Source of the DNA: Bacillota bacterium
Lineage (GTDB): Bacteria; Bacillota; DTU030; DUMP01
NCBI GenBank assembly: GCA_012837285.1
Contig: DURJ01000131.1
Location: 1 to 47,647 of the forward strand
Direction: 5' to 3'
DNA length: 47,647 bases
This document shows, piece by piece, positions 16,623 to 27,431 of this stretch (position 1 is the first letter of the stretch; each line of letters starts with the position of its first letter). A program made the position numbers and the translations under genes. The notes beneath the pieces were generated by a model. That model had not been told where the DNA came from and made no database searches. It was given only the letters and a program-made list of their open reading frames with translations.

Positions 16623-18251
16623 TTGGCCGGTAAACAGCTTGTTTACAAAGAAGAAGCACGTCACGCTTTGGAGCGCGGCGTTAGCGCCGTGGCCGATGCG
16701 GTCAAGGTTACCCTCGGACCGAAAGGGCGCAGTGTCGTACTTAGTAGGAAATTCGGATCTCCGACAGTGACTAAAGACGGTGTCACCGTCGCCAAGGAGA
16801 TCGAGCTCAAAGACCCGTTTGAAAACATGGGTGCTCAGCTTTGCCGCGAGGTTGCATCTAAGACCAACGACGTGGCCGGAGACGGTACTACAACCGCTAC
16901 CGTTTTGGCCCAGTCTATTATGCGCGAAGGGATCAAAAACGTAGCTGCCGGTGCCAACCCCATTTTTATCAAGCGCGGCATTGACAAGGCCGTTGAGGCC
17001 CTGACTGAGGAAATCAGGAAGAAAGCTATTGCAGTCGAATCAAAGGACAGCATAGCTCACGTGGCGTCAATTGCTGCCAATGACCATTTAGTCGGTGACC
17101 TTATCGCCGATGCCATGGACAAGGTAGGCAAAGACGGCGTCATAACGGTGGAAGAATCCAAGAGCCTAACCACCACCGTTGAAATTGTGGAAGGTATGGA
17201 GTTCGACCGCGGCTATGTTTCTCCTTACTTTGTCACCAATGCCGAGACGATGGAAGCGGATTTGGAGGAGCCCTATATTCTTCTGTTCGAGAAGAAGATT
17301 ACAGCCATCAACGATTTGCTGCCGCTATTGGAGAAGGTAGTTCGCACCGGTAAGCCGTTACTGATTATCGCTGAAGATGTGGAGGGCGAAGCCCTGGCTA
17401 CTCTAGTGGTGAACAGATTACGCGGAACATTGCAGTGCGTAGCCGTAAAGGCACCGGGCTTTGGCGATCGCCGCAAGGCCATGATGGAAGACATCGCTAT
17501 TTTGACCGGCGGTAAGTTTATCTCCGAGGATCTGGGGATTAAGCTGGAGAATGTCGAGTTGGAAGACATGGGCCAGGCGAAGAAGGTTAAGATTGGCAAG
17601 GAGAAAACTACCATTGTGGAAGGTCTGGGCCAAAAAGAGAACATCCAGGCTCGCGTAAGCCAGATTAAGAAGCAAATTGAGGAGACGGAATCGGATTACG
17701 ACCGCGAAAAGCTGCAAGAGCGTCTGGCCAAGTTGGCTGGCGGGGTAGCAGTAGTTAAAGTCGGTGCCGCCACGGAAACCGAGCTGAAAGAGCGGAAGAT
17801 GCGTGTGGAGGACGCCCTTAACGCTACCCGGGCAGCAGTGGAAGAAGGGATTGTCGCCGGTGGCGGCACGGCCTTGCTCAACGCTGTTCATGTTCTAGGG
17901 AATCTGAACATGTCAGGCGATGAAGCTGTTGGCCTGAACATTGTGCGTCGTGCCGTGGAAGAGCCGGTGCGCCAGATTGCCACTAATGCCGGACTGGAAG
18001 GTTCTATTGTAGTCAACAAAGTGAAGGAACTGGATCCCGGCGTAGGTTTTGACGCGGTAACGGAAGAGTATGTAGATATGGTTAAAGCCGGTATTGTGGA
18101 TCCGGTGAAGGTTACTCGCTCTGCCCTGGAGAATGCGGCCAGTATCGCCTCTTTACTTTTGACCACTGAGTGCTTGGTGGCCGAGCTCCCAGAAGAAGAG
18201 AAACCAATGCCCGCTATGCCGCCCGGAGGCATGGGAGGCATGGATTACTAA
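16623..18251 (+). CDS. groEL: Chaperonin GroEL
   Basis: A 542-aa ATP-dependent chaperonin of normal length. Visible signatures are [17 protein letters not shown], the ATP-site motif [11 protein letters not shown], the family signature [15 protein letters not shown] and the C-terminal Gly/Met tail ([11 protein letters not shown]). It uses a TTG start at 16623 behind GGAGGAGGG. With GroES it folds newly made proteins in the cytoplasm. It ends at a strong terminator. Confidence 0.99.
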   Translation: MAGKQLVYKEEARHALERGVSAVADAVKVTLGPKGRSVVLSRKFGSPTVTKDGVTVAKEIELKDPFENMGAQLCREVASKTNDVAGDGTTTATVLAQSIMREGIKNVAAGANPIFIKRGIDKAVEALTEEIRKKAIAVESKDSIAHVASIAANDHLVGDLIADAMDKVGKDGVITVEESKSLTTTVEIVEGMEFDRGYVSPYFVTNAETMEADLEEPYILLFEKKITAINDLLPLLEKVVRTGKPLLIIAEDVEGEALATLVVNRLRGTLQCVAVKAPGFGDRRKAMMEDIAILTGGKFISEDLGIKLENVELEDMGQAKKVKIGKEKTTIVEGLGQKENIQARVSQIKKQIEETESDYDREKLQERLAKLAGGVAVVKVGAATETELKERKMRVEDALNATRAAVEEGIVAGGGTALLNAVHVLGNLNMSGDEAVGLNIVRRAVEEPVRQIATNAGLEGSIVVNKVKELDPGVGFDAVTEEYVDMVKAGIVDPVKVTRSALENAASIASLLLTTECLVAELPEEEKPMPAMPPGGMGGMDY

Positions 18252-18265
18252 CAAACCCAAAAAAA

Positions 18266-18289
18266 GGCTGCCAAGCGGCAGCCTTTTTT
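18266..18289 (+). terminator. Intrinsic terminator of groESL
   Basis: GGCTGCC/GGCAGCC stem with a 4-nt loop followed by TTTTTT. Confidence 0.95.
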
Positions 18290-18380
18290 CCTAATTTCCC
18301 TACAGCCGATAGTCTCTTACAGCCAGTAGGGAAACGCAGAAGCGAAGCGTGGTCATGAGCCCAAAAAGGAGCGGAGGAGA

Positions 18381-19097
18381 ATGAAGGCCAATACAGAAAT
18401 TCTGGGAGTAGTAGGCGGTATGGGACCAGCAGCTACGATCCAGTTTATGCATTTGGTGGTCAGTTTGACACCGGCGCAGCGGGATCAGGATCATATCCGC
18501 ATGCTGGTAGACATGAACCCGGCTATCCCCGATCGCACAGCGGCGATCTTGGGCCAGGGGCCGTCGCCGGTACCAGAGCTGGTTAAATCAGCGCGCCTAT
18601 TAGAGCAGGCCGGAGCCACGTTTTTGGTCTTTCCTTGTAATACGGCCCACTACTTCTTACCACAAGTACAAGCTCAAATTAATATTCCTATACTTAACAT
18701 GATCGAAGAAACAGCGGCCTATATTGGGGAGCGGGGGATGAACAAAATAGCTTTACTGGCCACGGATGGCACCGTCCAGACAGGCCTCTACCAACAGGCG
18801 CTTTCCGGCCGCAAGCTGAATTATTTAGTGCCGGACGAAGCGGCCCAACAGGCAGTGATGAAGACTATTTACGATATTAAGGCCGGTTGCGACTTAAAGA
18901 AGGCGAAGCAAACCTTTGCCCCGGCCATTAAGTGGTCTCGGAGCCAGGGGGCGGAAGCGGTTATTGCCGGCTGTACCGAATTGTCGTTGATCTTGATCGG
19001 GGACACATACGAGGACCTACAAGTGGTGGATGCCATGAAAGCAGTAGCCTACAGGGTGCTGGAGCGAGTTCTTGGTCCAGATCCAACGGTGGCCTAA
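18381..19097 (+). CDS. Aspartate/glutamate racemase family protein
   Basis: A 238-aa cytoplasmic enzyme of the Asp/Glu racemase superfamily. It starts MKANTEILGVVGGMGPAATI, a typical family opening, and has both catalytic cysteines in VFPCNTAHYF and VIAGCTELSLIL. Such enzymes interconvert L- and D-aspartate (or glutamate) without cofactor; D-amino acids feed peptidoglycan. The ATG follows GGAGCGGAGGAG. It lies alone between the groESL terminator and the promoter of the next gene. Aspartate preference is likely from the overall pattern but not certain. Confidence 0.9.
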   Translation: MKANTEILGVVGGMGPAATIQFMHLVVSLTPAQRDQDHIRMLVDMNPAIPDRTAAILGQGPSPVPELVKSARLLEQAGATFLVFPCNTAHYFLPQVQAQINIPILNMIEETAAYIGERGMNKIALLATDGTVQTGLYQQALSGRKLNYLVPDEAAQQAVMKTIYDIKAGCDLKKAKQTFAPAIKWSRSQGAEAVIAGCTELSLILIGDTYEDLQVVDAMKAVAYRVLERVLGPDPTVA

Positions 19098-19111
19098 AGC
19101 GGTTGATTTAT

Positions 19112-19139
19112 TTGCAGTCTCGATACCGAGTGGTATAAT
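19112..19139 (+). promoter_or_regulatory. Promoter of the endonuclease IV gene
   Basis: TTGCAG (19112-19117), 16-bp spacer, TATAAT (19134-19139). Confidence 0.65.
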
Positions 19140-19163
19140 GGGGCCATCGAAAGGATGACCACG

Positions 19164-20006
19164 ATGATTATCGGAGCACACTTATCTATCAGCAGGGGTT
19201 ATCCGGCGGCGGCCAGACAGGCCGGGCGGCTTAAGCTGGACGGGTTTCAGTATTTTTCCCGGAATCCCCGCGGCGGGGCGGTGCGGTCCTTGCCTGCAGC
19301 CGAGGTAGCGGAGTTTAGACAAGCGGTGCAACAAGAGGGTCTACAAGTTAATTTGGCTCATCTGCCTTATACGGTGAACTTAGGCAGCGATGAGCCGCGC
19401 CGGCAGGAGTTTGCCGTGATGGTGGTAAGCGAAGATATGGAGCGCGCGGCGGCTTTGGGCACTCCTTTAGTGGTAGCGCACCCGGGGCATTTCGGTGCCG
19501 CCGAGGTTGAAGCAGGGCTGAACCGAGTGGCTGCTACACTCAAGGCCGGACTAGAGGGCGTACCGCCCGGTCCGATGTTTTGCTTGGAAACCATGGCCGG
19601 GCAAGGCCGGGAAATCGGTGGGCGCCTGGAAGAGCTGGCCGAAATTATCAGTCTGGTGGGGGACCGAGCTGAAATCGGTATTTGTCTTGACTCGGCCCAC
19701 TTGTTTGCTGCCGGCTGGGACATGCGCACCAGGGCCGGCCTAGATGAATTGGTAGCAGCCATTGAGGCCACTGTTGGCTGGGAACGGGTGCAGGTAATGC
19801 ATCTTAACGATTCCAAGGCACCCCGGGGCAGTCGACGGGACCGGCACGAACTTATCGGCCAGGGCGAAATTGGCTTAGATGGGATTAAGGCTATTGTTAA
19901 CCATCCGCGGCTGGGTCAGTTACCGATGTTTTTGGAGACACCGGTGGCTGACTACAAGCAGTATCAACAACAGGCCCAACTGGTACGGGAGTTGGCCCAG
20001 GAGTAG
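19164..20006 (+). CDS. nfo: Endonuclease IV-type AP endonuclease
   Basis: About 280 residues, an AP endonuclease family 2 TIM barrel. Motifs with metal-binding residues are in order: IGAHLSISRG near the N-terminus, NLAHLPYTVNLGS, VAHPGHFG, FCLETMAG, ICLDSAHLFAAG, VMHLNDSK and RDRHELIGQGEIG. It cuts DNA at abasic sites with three zinc ions. ATG 19164 gives MIIGAHLS, matching family starts and having AAAGG at proper distance; ATG 19155 is too close to that site. A promoter lies just upstream; the permease gene follows by 57 nt. Confidence 0.94.
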   Translation: MIIGAHLSISRGYPAAARQAGRLKLDGFQYFSRNPRGGAVRSLPAAEVAEFRQAVQQEGLQVNLAHLPYTVNLGSDEPRRQEFAVMVVSEDMERAAALGTPLVVAHPGHFGAAEVEAGLNRVAATLKAGLEGVPPGPMFCLETMAGQGREIGGRLEELAEIISLVGDRAEIGICLDSAHLFAAGWDMRTRAGLDELVAAIEATVGWERVQVMHLNDSKAPRGSRRDRHELIGQGEIGLDGIKAIVNHPRLGQLPMFLETPVADYKQYQQQAQLVRELAQE

Positions 20007-20063
20007 GATAAAACTGGTGACCCTGGGCAAAATAGGGGTAAAAGATGGGCGGAGGTAAGCTAC

Positions 20064-20936
20064 GTGGCTGGAATCACAGCTGCACTAATTGACAGTTGGG
20101 CAGACACCAAAGGGATGCTGCCCTTACTCTTTCTACTTTTTCTAGGGTTAGAGTTCTTCCAGCACCAGCGTTGTGAGCAACTGGGAGAGCTTCTTCGGCG
20201 CGCCGGTGTCTTGGGACCGCTAATTGGAGCTGGGCTGGGAATTATTCCCCAGTGCGGGTTTTCCGTGCTGGCCAGCTTGCTGTACCTGCAAGGCTGTATT
20301 ACACCGGGCACCTTACTGGCGGTGTTTTTGTCCACATCGGACGAAGCAATACCGGTAATACTGGCTCAGCCAGGTCGACTGGCCACAGTTGCTCCGCTAC
20401 TGGCGATCAAATTAATGGTAGGCGTAAGCGGCGGATATATTACCGACCTGATCCTGGCACCCAAATGGCAGCGGCCGGACTATGGGCCCACGGGCAGTAT
20501 GCCGGTGGGGTCTACGCTGGGCGTACACGCCCATGTTGAACCGGTGCCGACAATTGTCCAACATGCTGTGGCGCAGACGGTCCAAATCTATTTGTTCGCT
20601 TTTCTGGCTACAGCGGCTCTTACTTATGGTAGCCAGCGCCTGGGTTTTGAGCAAATGGCCAAGCTCCTTCTTGCCGGCAGTTCCTGGCAGATTCCGCTGG
20701 CGGCTGTCTTAGGCCTCATTCCTAACTGCGTCGTTTCCGTAGTTATAACCCAGCTTTATCTGGAAGGTGCGCTAGGTTTTGGTGCCACCGTGGCCGGACT
20801 GGCATCGGCAGCCGGGTTGGGATTGTTGGTCTTACTCCGCCATAACCGTAGCTGGCTCGATACACTTCGTATTATGGGCCTGCTGGTTGGTTTCGCAGTG
20901 GCGGGTGGTATGGTGTTGGAACTGGTGCTAACGTAG
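20064..20936 (+). CDS. ArsP_2-type putative heavy-metal (manganese) transporter
   Basis: A 290-aa membrane protein with about eight to ten helices in two related halves. Each half has a GLIPxC motif (GLGIIPQCGFSVLAS near residue 52 and GLIPNCVVSVVITQLY near 217), and LSTSDEAIPVILA follows the first. This is the pattern of the ArsP_2/putative manganese transporter family. A His-rich loop sits mid-protein (GVHAHVEPVPTIVQHA), possibly metal-binding. Starts at GTG 20064 with GGAGG. The 183-nt gap to plsY holds nothing I can support. Confidence 0.8.
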   Translation: MAGITAALIDSWADTKGMLPLLFLLFLGLEFFQHQRCEQLGELLRRAGVLGPLIGAGLGIIPQCGFSVLASLLYLQGCITPGTLLAVFLSTSDEAIPVILAQPGRLATVAPLLAIKLMVGVSGGYITDLILAPKWQRPDYGPTGSMPVGSTLGVHAHVEPVPTIVQHAVAQTVQIYLFAFLATAALTYGSQRLGFEQMAKLLLAGSSWQIPLAAVLGLIPNCVVSVVITQLYLEGALGFGATVAGLASAAGLGLLVLLRHNRSWLDTLRIMGLLVGFAVAGGMVLELVLT

Positions 20937-21119
20937 CGGCAAGGCTGCAGGACGCCAATGGGGGCAAGGCGAAATCCAACGGAGGTTAACGGAAGGCAGA
21001 GATGCGGCTGCAAAATCTCCCCTAAAGCGAAGAAAAACATGCCTGCCCAGGAAGGAAATTGGTTTGGATGGGCAGAATACTGTTATTGAAAAGCGAAATG
21101 ATTAAGGGGGTAGGGGTTC

Positions 21120-21701
21120 TTGATTGGCAGCATAATCCTTTCCTACCTTCTGGGATCGATCCCATGTGGGGCCATTGCCGGCAAGATTAAGGGACGAGAT
21201 GTTACGCGTTTGGGCAGCGGGAATATCGGTACCGCCAATGTGGCACGGGTGCTCGGTGTTCCCATGGCGCTGGCGGTTTTTGTCGGAGATGTGCTTAAAG
21301 GTTTTTTGGCTGTCTATATAGGGCGCTGGCTGGGAGGAACGCCGGCGGCTGCTGTACTGGCCGGTTTGGCTGCCGCTTGTGGGCACAATTGGTCGTTGTT
21401 TTTGGGATTTAGAGGTGGAAAAGGTGTGGCCACATCCTTCGGCGCTTGCCTGGCTTTGTCACCGCTGTTAGCACTGTCACTGATTGCTGTTTGGATTGTG
21501 GCGGTCGCCATTACTCGTTATTCATCTCTAGGATCAATACTGGGAGCAGGCGCGGCTCCGTTTATGGCTGCTATTTTGCGGCAAGGTTGGCCGGTCTTTT
21601 GGTTTGGAGTGGCTGGGGCGGCTTTGATCATTGTCCGCCACCGGAGTAATATTGAGCGCTTGTTATCCGGCACCGAGCTTAGGTTGGGAGATCGGCTTTG
21701 A
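21120..21701 (+). CDS. plsY: Glycerol-3-phosphate acyltransferase PlsY
   Basis: A 193-aa polytopic membrane enzyme that transfers acyl from acyl phosphate to glycerol 3-phosphate, the first step of phospholipid synthesis. The three conserved loops are visible: YLLGSIPCGAI plus GSGNIGTANVAR, GHNWSLFLGFRGGKGVATSFG, and the C-terminal RHRSNIERLLSGTE. It starts at TTG 21120 after a G-rich site. It lies 34 nt upstream of glpP1, at the head of the glycerol cluster, which fits since its substrate is glycerol 3-phosphate. Confidence 0.96.
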   Translation: MIGSIILSYLLGSIPCGAIAGKIKGRDVTRLGSGNIGTANVARVLGVPMALAVFVGDVLKGFLAVYIGRWLGGTPAAAVLAGLAAACGHNWSLFLGFRGGKGVATSFGACLALSPLLALSLIAVWIVAVAITRYSSLGSILGAGAAPFMAAILRQGWPVFWFGVAGAALIIVRHRSNIERLLSGTELRLGDRL

Positions 21702-21735
21702 CCCTGTCGACCATGGTTGTTAAGGGAGAGGGATC

Positions 21736-22341
21736 ATGGAGCTGCAATACTACATCGATAGTAACCCCATCATTGCGGCCGTGCGGAATATGGGAGACTT
21801 AAATGCGGCCCTCTCGTCTTCTGTCCGGGCGGTATTTCTTCTTACCGGCGACATCAATACTGTGGGTCAGGCGGTGCGGTTAGCCCGCCAAGCCAATAAG
21901 GGCATATACATTCATTTGGATTTATTAGAGGGTCTTGGTCGAGACAAGGCGGCGGTACGGTTTTTAGCTCAGGAAGCACAGCCGGACGGAATAATCACTA
22001 CTCGCAGTCATTTGATTCAGGCGGCTAAGTCGCTAGGACTATATACTATCCAGCGGATTTTTGTGCTGGACTCGTTATCCGTTAACACCGGAGTAGCCAG
22101 TGTGCTCAAGACGGGTCCCGACGCTGTAGAATGTTTGCCGGGGATCTTGCCCCGGGTATTTATGGAGATTAGCCAGCAAATCCACCGACCTATTATTGCC
22201 GGTGGCCTGCTGCAGTACCCGGAAGAGATGCGGGCTGTGTTCAATTCGGGTGTTAGGGCCGTATCGGTAAGTAAAAAAACTTTTTGGAATTTCTTTCATA
22301 CTAAGGAGGAATTTTTGCAGTTTTGCCGAATACCTATATAG
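21736..22341 (+). CDS. glpP: GlpP antiterminator regulatory protein (copy 1)
   Basis: A 201-aa GlpP family TIM-barrel protein. In Bacillus, GlpP with bound glycerol 3-phosphate binds leader RNA of glp genes and prevents termination. Family motifs include NPIIAAVRN at the start, IYIHLDLLEGLGRDKAAVRFL, GIITTRSHLIQAAK, VECLPGILPRV and PIIAGGLL. The phosphate-binding barrel loops are intact. It precedes glpK; the structured leader between them is the likely RNA target. A second paralogue is at 27432. Confidence 0.93.
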   Translation: MELQYYIDSNPIIAAVRNMGDLNAALSSSVRAVFLLTGDINTVGQAVRLARQANKGIYIHLDLLEGLGRDKAAVRFLAQEAQPDGIITTRSHLIQAAKSLGLYTIQRIFVLDSLSVNTGVASVLKTGPDAVECLPGILPRVFMEISQQIHRPIIAGGLLQYPEEMRAVFNSGVRAVSVSKKTFWNFFHTKEEFLQFCRIPI

Positions 22342-22343
22342 AG

Positions 22344-22374
22344 ACAAAGTGTTAATTTATGCGGTACACTTTGT
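22344..22374. promoter_or_regulatory. 9-bp inverted repeat after glpP1
   Basis: ACAAAGTGT (22344-22352) and ACACTTTGT (22366-22374) are exact reverse complements with a 13-nt loop. There is no U-tract, so an operator or a weak terminator are both possible. Confidence 0.5.
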
Positions 22375-22419
22375 GGTAGATGAATCGGCTTTAGTCGGGA
22401 AAAGTAAATATGCGCGGAC

Positions 22420-22493
22420 GGAGATGTGGAGAAAGTCCTATCCTAGGTTCATGTTTTGTGACATGGGCCCTGGGTAGGACTTTTGCTATCTCC
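22420..22493 (+). promoter_or_regulatory. Structured leader of glpK, probable GlpP-responsive terminator
   Basis: A long nested hairpin: GGAGAT (22420-22425) pairs with ATCTCC (22488-22493), AAAGTCCTA (22432-22440) pairs with TAGGACTTT (22475-22483), and inner CATGT/ACATG closes it. The descending arm ends in ACTTTT. GGAGAAAG at 22428-22435 recurs at the base of the leader at 24158. Its position in a 250-nt leader between glpP and glpK matches GlpP antitermination sites. Confidence 0.7.
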
Positions 22494-22571
22494 AAAAAGC
22501 GGTATCAAGGGGGTATGCTAGGAGGAAAAATCTGAGTTGTGCGAGAATGGGGCGGCTAAGGCGGAATCTAA

Positions 22572-24089
<1,518 letters not shown>

Positions 24090-24157
24090 GGGTGATTTGG
24101 CAACGATAGGGGCTCCTGGCCAGTCGCAGCATAATTTGTAGTAGGTGGCAAAGAAAC

Positions 24158-24225
24158 GGAGAAAGCCACACCTGAAAGCATGGGAACAAGCTATGGCTTA
24201 CAATGGTTTCCTTGGGTGTGGCTTT
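24158..24225 (+). promoter_or_regulatory. Structured leader of the G3P dehydrogenase genes, probable GlpP target
   Basis: AAAGCCACACC (24162-24172) pairs exactly with GGTGTGGCTTT (24215-24225), followed by GTCTTCTTTG. GGAGAAAG (24158-24165) overlaps the base of the ascending arm exactly as in the glpK leader. The hairpin falls between glpK and the ribosome binding site at 24246. Confidence 0.7.
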
Positions 24226-24261
24226 GTCTTCTTTGCCGGCCGGACAAAGGAGGTTCTGGTG

Positions 24262-25746
24262 ATGGAAAGACTGAAGGGGGACGTGGTGGTTATCGGTGCC
24301 GGTGTTACCGGCACAGCAGTGGCCCGCGAGTTGGCTCGCTATCAGGTGAAAGTGTTTCTAGTTGAGAAGTATCCTGATGTGGCTTGTGGCTGCACCAAGG
24401 CCAACACAGCTATTGTGCACGCGGGCTACGACGCTACGCCCGGATCCTGGAAGGCTAAGCTCAATGTCCGGGGTGCCGCGGTTTATCCTCAGGTTTGTCA
24501 AGAATTGGAGGTGGAATTTAAACCCACGGGATCGTTAGTGGTTGCTTTAGCTGAGGATCAAGTGTCCCACTTGTATGAACTGCTGAACCGGGGCTATGTA
24601 AATGGTGTGCCCGATCTTGAAATTATCGGTCGCGAACAACTGTTGGCCCAGGAGCCCTATGTAAACCCGAAAGCGGTGGCGGCTTTGTGGGCACCAACCG
24701 CTGGGTTGGTAAATCCGTGGGGGTTGGCTATTGCCCAAGCGGAAAACGCGGCCGAAAACGGAGTCGAAGTGTTGCTAGGAGCTCCGGTGGTGGGTCTTGA
24801 ACTTAAAGACGGACTGGTTACTTCTGTACAGACACCGACGGTAATAATCGAAACCCGTTATGTGGTTAACGCCGGCGGCAGGTACTCGGATGAAATTGCC
24901 GCCATGGTGGGCCAGGATGATTTCCGCATCGTGCCGCGCAAGGGCGAGTACTATGTTTTTGACAAGCGCTTTGGCTATATGGTGGGCTGCCCTTTGTTCC
25001 CGGTACCGACGGCTGTTTCTAAAGGCATTCTGGTCACGCCGTCAGTGGACGGCAATCTGCTGATCGGTCCTAATGCCCAAGATCAGGAAGATAAAGAGGA
25101 TTTGGATACAACACCGCAGGGATTAGCGGAGGTGTTGAAAGAAGCGTTGGATATGATGCCGGATCTTCCGGTAAGAGATGCCATTACCAATTTTGCCGGG
25201 CTGCGGGCGGTGGCGAGACCAAGTAACGACTTTGTGCTGGGGCCGGCACCGGGAGTCGCCAATTTCATTAACGCGGCCGGTATCCAATCACCGGGTTTAA
25301 CAGCAGCACCGGCAGTGGCAGAAGTAGTGCGTGATTTTCTCCAACTGGCCGGGTTAGAACTGAAGGGCAAGGCTAAGTTCAATCCGTTTCGCCGCGGAAT
25401 TGTCACTTTTCGGGACAAGAGCCATAAGCAGCAGGCCGAGCTCATCGAGGGCGACCCGCGTTATGGGCAGATTGTGTGTCGTTGTGAGACCGTAACTGAG
25501 GCGGAAATTGTCCAGGCACTTCACCGACCGGTACCTTGTACGACCATTGACGGTGTTAAGCGCCGCACTCATGCCGGCATGGGAAGGTGTCAAGCCGGTT
25601 TCTGCACGCCGCGGGTGATAGAGATTATGGCTCGGGAATTGGGGCTCTCCTGGGATCAGATTACGAAAAAAGGTGGCAGTTCCAGATTGCTGCTCAATCA
25701 CACCAAGTGTTCAGGTGCCGTAAAGGGGGCCGGGGAAGATGCATAA
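24262..25746 (+). CDS. glpA: Anaerobic glycerol-3-phosphate dehydrogenase, GlpA-like FAD subunit
   Basis: A 494-aa flavoprotein. Residues 5-35 hold the FAD-binding Rossmann motif (VVVIGAGVTGTAVAREL), and the DAO fold continues to about 365, with TNFAGLRAVARP near the end. The C-terminal 90 residues are a BFD-like [2Fe-2S] domain with CRCETVTEAEI and GMGRCQAGFCTPRV cysteines. It oxidises glycerol 3-phosphate to dihydroxyacetone phosphate. ATG 24262 follows AAAGGAGG; the open frame upstream covers the leader hairpin and is not coding. The next gene overlaps by 8 nt, indicating translational coupling. Confidence 0.92.
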   Translation: MERLKGDVVVIGAGVTGTAVARELARYQVKVFLVEKYPDVACGCTKANTAIVHAGYDATPGSWKAKLNVRGAAVYPQVCQELEVEFKPTGSLVVALAEDQVSHLYELLNRGYVNGVPDLEIIGREQLLAQEPYVNPKAVAALWAPTAGLVNPWGLAIAQAENAAENGVEVLLGAPVVGLELKDGLVTSVQTPTVIIETRYVVNAGGRYSDEIAAMVGQDDFRIVPRKGEYYVFDKRFGYMVGCPLFPVPTAVSKGILVTPSVDGNLLIGPNAQDQEDKEDLDTTPQGLAEVLKEALDMMPDLPVRDAITNFAGLRAVARPSNDFVLGPAPGVANFINAAGIQSPGLTAAPAVAEVVRDFLQLAGLELKGKAKFNPFRRGIVTFRDKSHKQQAELIEGDPRYGQIVCRCETVTEAEIVQALHRPVPCTTIDGVKRRTHAGMGRCQAGFCTPRVIEIMARELGLSWDQITKKGGSSRLLLNHTKCSGAVKGAGEDA

Positions 25747-27016
25747 ACTGCAGTGCGATGTGGCCGTGATTGGAGCTGGACCGGCGGGATTGGCTGCAGC
25801 TGGGCGGGCCAAGGCTGCGGGAGCCGAAAGAGTAATGCTCATCGACCGCGACCGTGAGCCGGGAGGTATCCTGCAACAGTGTATTCACAATGGGTTTGGC
25901 TTACATCTGTTTAATGAAGAGCTCACCGGCCCGGAATACGCATATAAATTTATTCAGGAGAACTTTGCCAGTGGAGTGGAATTCTTTCTTAACACCATGG
26001 TACTGCAGGTGCAACCCAGTGGCCACATTTATGCCATCAGCAAAAAGCTGGGTATGGTTGATATAGCTGCCGGCGCCGTCGTGCTGGCCATGGGCTGTCG
26101 GGAAAGAAACCGTGGGGCGGTGACGATTCCTGGCAGCAGACCCAGTGGAATATTTACCGCCGGCACGGCCCAGCGCTTCGTCAATGTGGAGGGGTATCTG
26201 CCCGGTAAACGAATAGTGATCCTCGGCTCCGGTGACGTCGGTCTGATCATGGCTCGGAGGTTTACTTGGGAAGGGGCCAAAGTAGAGGGTGTTTTTGAGA
26301 TTATGCCGTACTCCAACGGCCTCACCCGCAATTTGGTACAGTGCTTGCGGAACAACAATATCCCGCTGCATCTTAGCCATACCGTGACTAAGATCCACGG
26401 CCAAGAGCGGGTTCAAGCGGTTACGGTATCTAAGGTAGACGAGCAGTTTCACCCGGTACCGGGAACCGAACAAGTACTTGATTGCGACACGCTGCTACTT
26501 TCGGTGGGTTTGATTCCGGAAAACGAACTTAGCCGCGACGCCAATATCGACCTTGATCCGGTGACCGGAGGGCCTGTGGTTACCGACGAGATGGAGACCA
26601 CCCTACCGGGTGTGTTTGCCTGTGGCAATGTGGTCCATGTACACGATCTGGTTGATAACGTTACCCGAGAAAGCTGGTTGGCCGGCGAGGGAGCGGCCCG
26701 GAGGGTCTTGGGGCAACAGCCGGGGGGAGACTTGATCACCACTAGGGCTGGTGAAGGGGTTCGCTACGTGGTACCACACAAGATTCATGTAGCCAATTTG
26801 GCAGCCAAGAAAACCACGCTTTACCTTAGAGTCCTGGAACCGGACGAAAACGTAAAGCTGGAGCTCCTGTTAGGAACAAAACCGGTGTATAGTAGGAGAG
26901 AACGGGTGGTGCGCCCGGCCGAAATGGTAAGTGTTAGTCTGTCATCGGGGCAAATTACCGCCTCTGCCGGTGAGGAGCTAGTGGTTCGTTTGGTAAGGGA
27001 AGGTGACCAGGCATGA
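25739..27016 (+). CDS. FAD/NAD(P)-dependent oxidoreductase of the G3P dehydrogenase complex
   Basis: A 425-aa flavoprotein with two dinucleotide-binding motifs: VAVIGAGPAGLAAAGRA at residue 8 (FAD) and IVILGSGDVGLIMARRF near 157 (NAD(P)). GGILQQCIHNGFGLHLF and LAMGCRERNRGAV are typical of the pyridine nucleotide-disulfide type oxidoreductases that accompany GlpA in clostridia and Thermotogae. It probably passes electrons from GlpA to NAD or another acceptor. It overlaps glpA by 8 nt and the DUF1667 gene by 4 nt (ATGA). It corresponds in role, not sequence, to E. coli GlpB. Confidence 0.88.
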   Translation: MHKLQCDVAVIGAGPAGLAAAGRAKAAGAERVMLIDRDREPGGILQQCIHNGFGLHLFNEELTGPEYAYKFIQENFASGVEFFLNTMVLQVQPSGHIYAISKKLGMVDIAAGAVVLAMGCRERNRGAVTIPGSRPSGIFTAGTAQRFVNVEGYLPGKRIVILGSGDVGLIMARRFTWEGAKVEGVFEIMPYSNGLTRNLVQCLRNNNIPLHLSHTVTKIHGQERVQAVTVSKVDEQFHPVPGTEQVLDCDTLLLSVGLIPENELSRDANIDLDPVTGGPVVTDEMETTLPGVFACGNVVHVHDLVDNVTRESWLAGEGAARRVLGQQPGGDLITTRAGEGVRYVVPHKIHVANLAAKKTTLYLRVLEPDENVKLELLLGTKPVYSRRERVVRPAEMVSVSLSSGQITASAGEELVVRLVREGDQA

Positions 27017-27402
27017 CCGAAATTCATGAATTAATTTGCATTGCTTGCCCGGTAGGATGTCAAATAAAGGCGCAAGTCCGGCAAGACAAGATCATAAGTA
27101 TAGAAGGTAATCAGTGCAAGCGGGGCGAAATCTATACCCAAGACGAAATTTTCAGACCGGCGCGGGTGGTTACCAGTACGGTACGAGTGCAAGATGGGGC
27201 TCTGCCAGTGGTTCCGGTGCGAACAGCTGAGCCGGTGCCTAAAAAAAGCATTGGGGCCATATTGCAGGAACTGGCTCAGGTGACAGTGATAGCCCCAATC
27301 GAGTTTCACCAGATAATAGCGCACGATATTGCCGGGACCGGGGTGGCGGTGGTGGCCAGTCGTCCGCTGCCAGTCAGAGAAGCCAAAGACAAAACTGCCT
27401 AG
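27013..27402 (+). CDS. DUF1667 small Cys-containing subunit of the G3P dehydrogenase set
   Basis: A 129-aa protein. The N-terminal ELICIACPVGCQIKAQV and later GNQCKRGEIYTQDE give a four-cysteine pattern (C-x2-C-x3-C...C) typical of DUF1667, plausibly holding an iron-sulphur or zinc site. This family is regularly found as a third gene after the two flavoproteins of clostridial glycerol-3-phosphate dehydrogenases. The ATG overlaps the previous stop by 4 nt, so the three proteins are likely made in step. The C-terminal third is poorly conserved and Lys/Asp-rich. Confidence 0.9.
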   Translation: MTEIHELICIACPVGCQIKAQVRQDKIISIEGNQCKRGEIYTQDEIFRPARVVTSTVRVQDGALPVVPVRTAEPVPKKSIGAILQELAQVTVIAPIEFHQIIAHDIAGTGVAVVASRPLPVREAKDKTA

Positions 27403-27431
27403 GCCAAAGCAGGGTAGAGGAGGAGAACACG

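Noticed and set aside
16835-18241. Several minus-strand open frames across groEL
   Set aside because: Antisense shadows of a highly conserved gene; Ser/Pro/Thr-rich composition is typical of such frames.
20958-21086. A 42-codon frame between the ArsP_2-type gene and plsY
   Set aside because: Weak ribosome binding site and no recognisable pattern; chance frame is more likely.
24145-24261. N-terminal extension of the GlpA-like protein
   Set aside because: It covers the leader hairpin, and ATG 24262 has AAAGGAGG at the right distance and starts the FAD motif.
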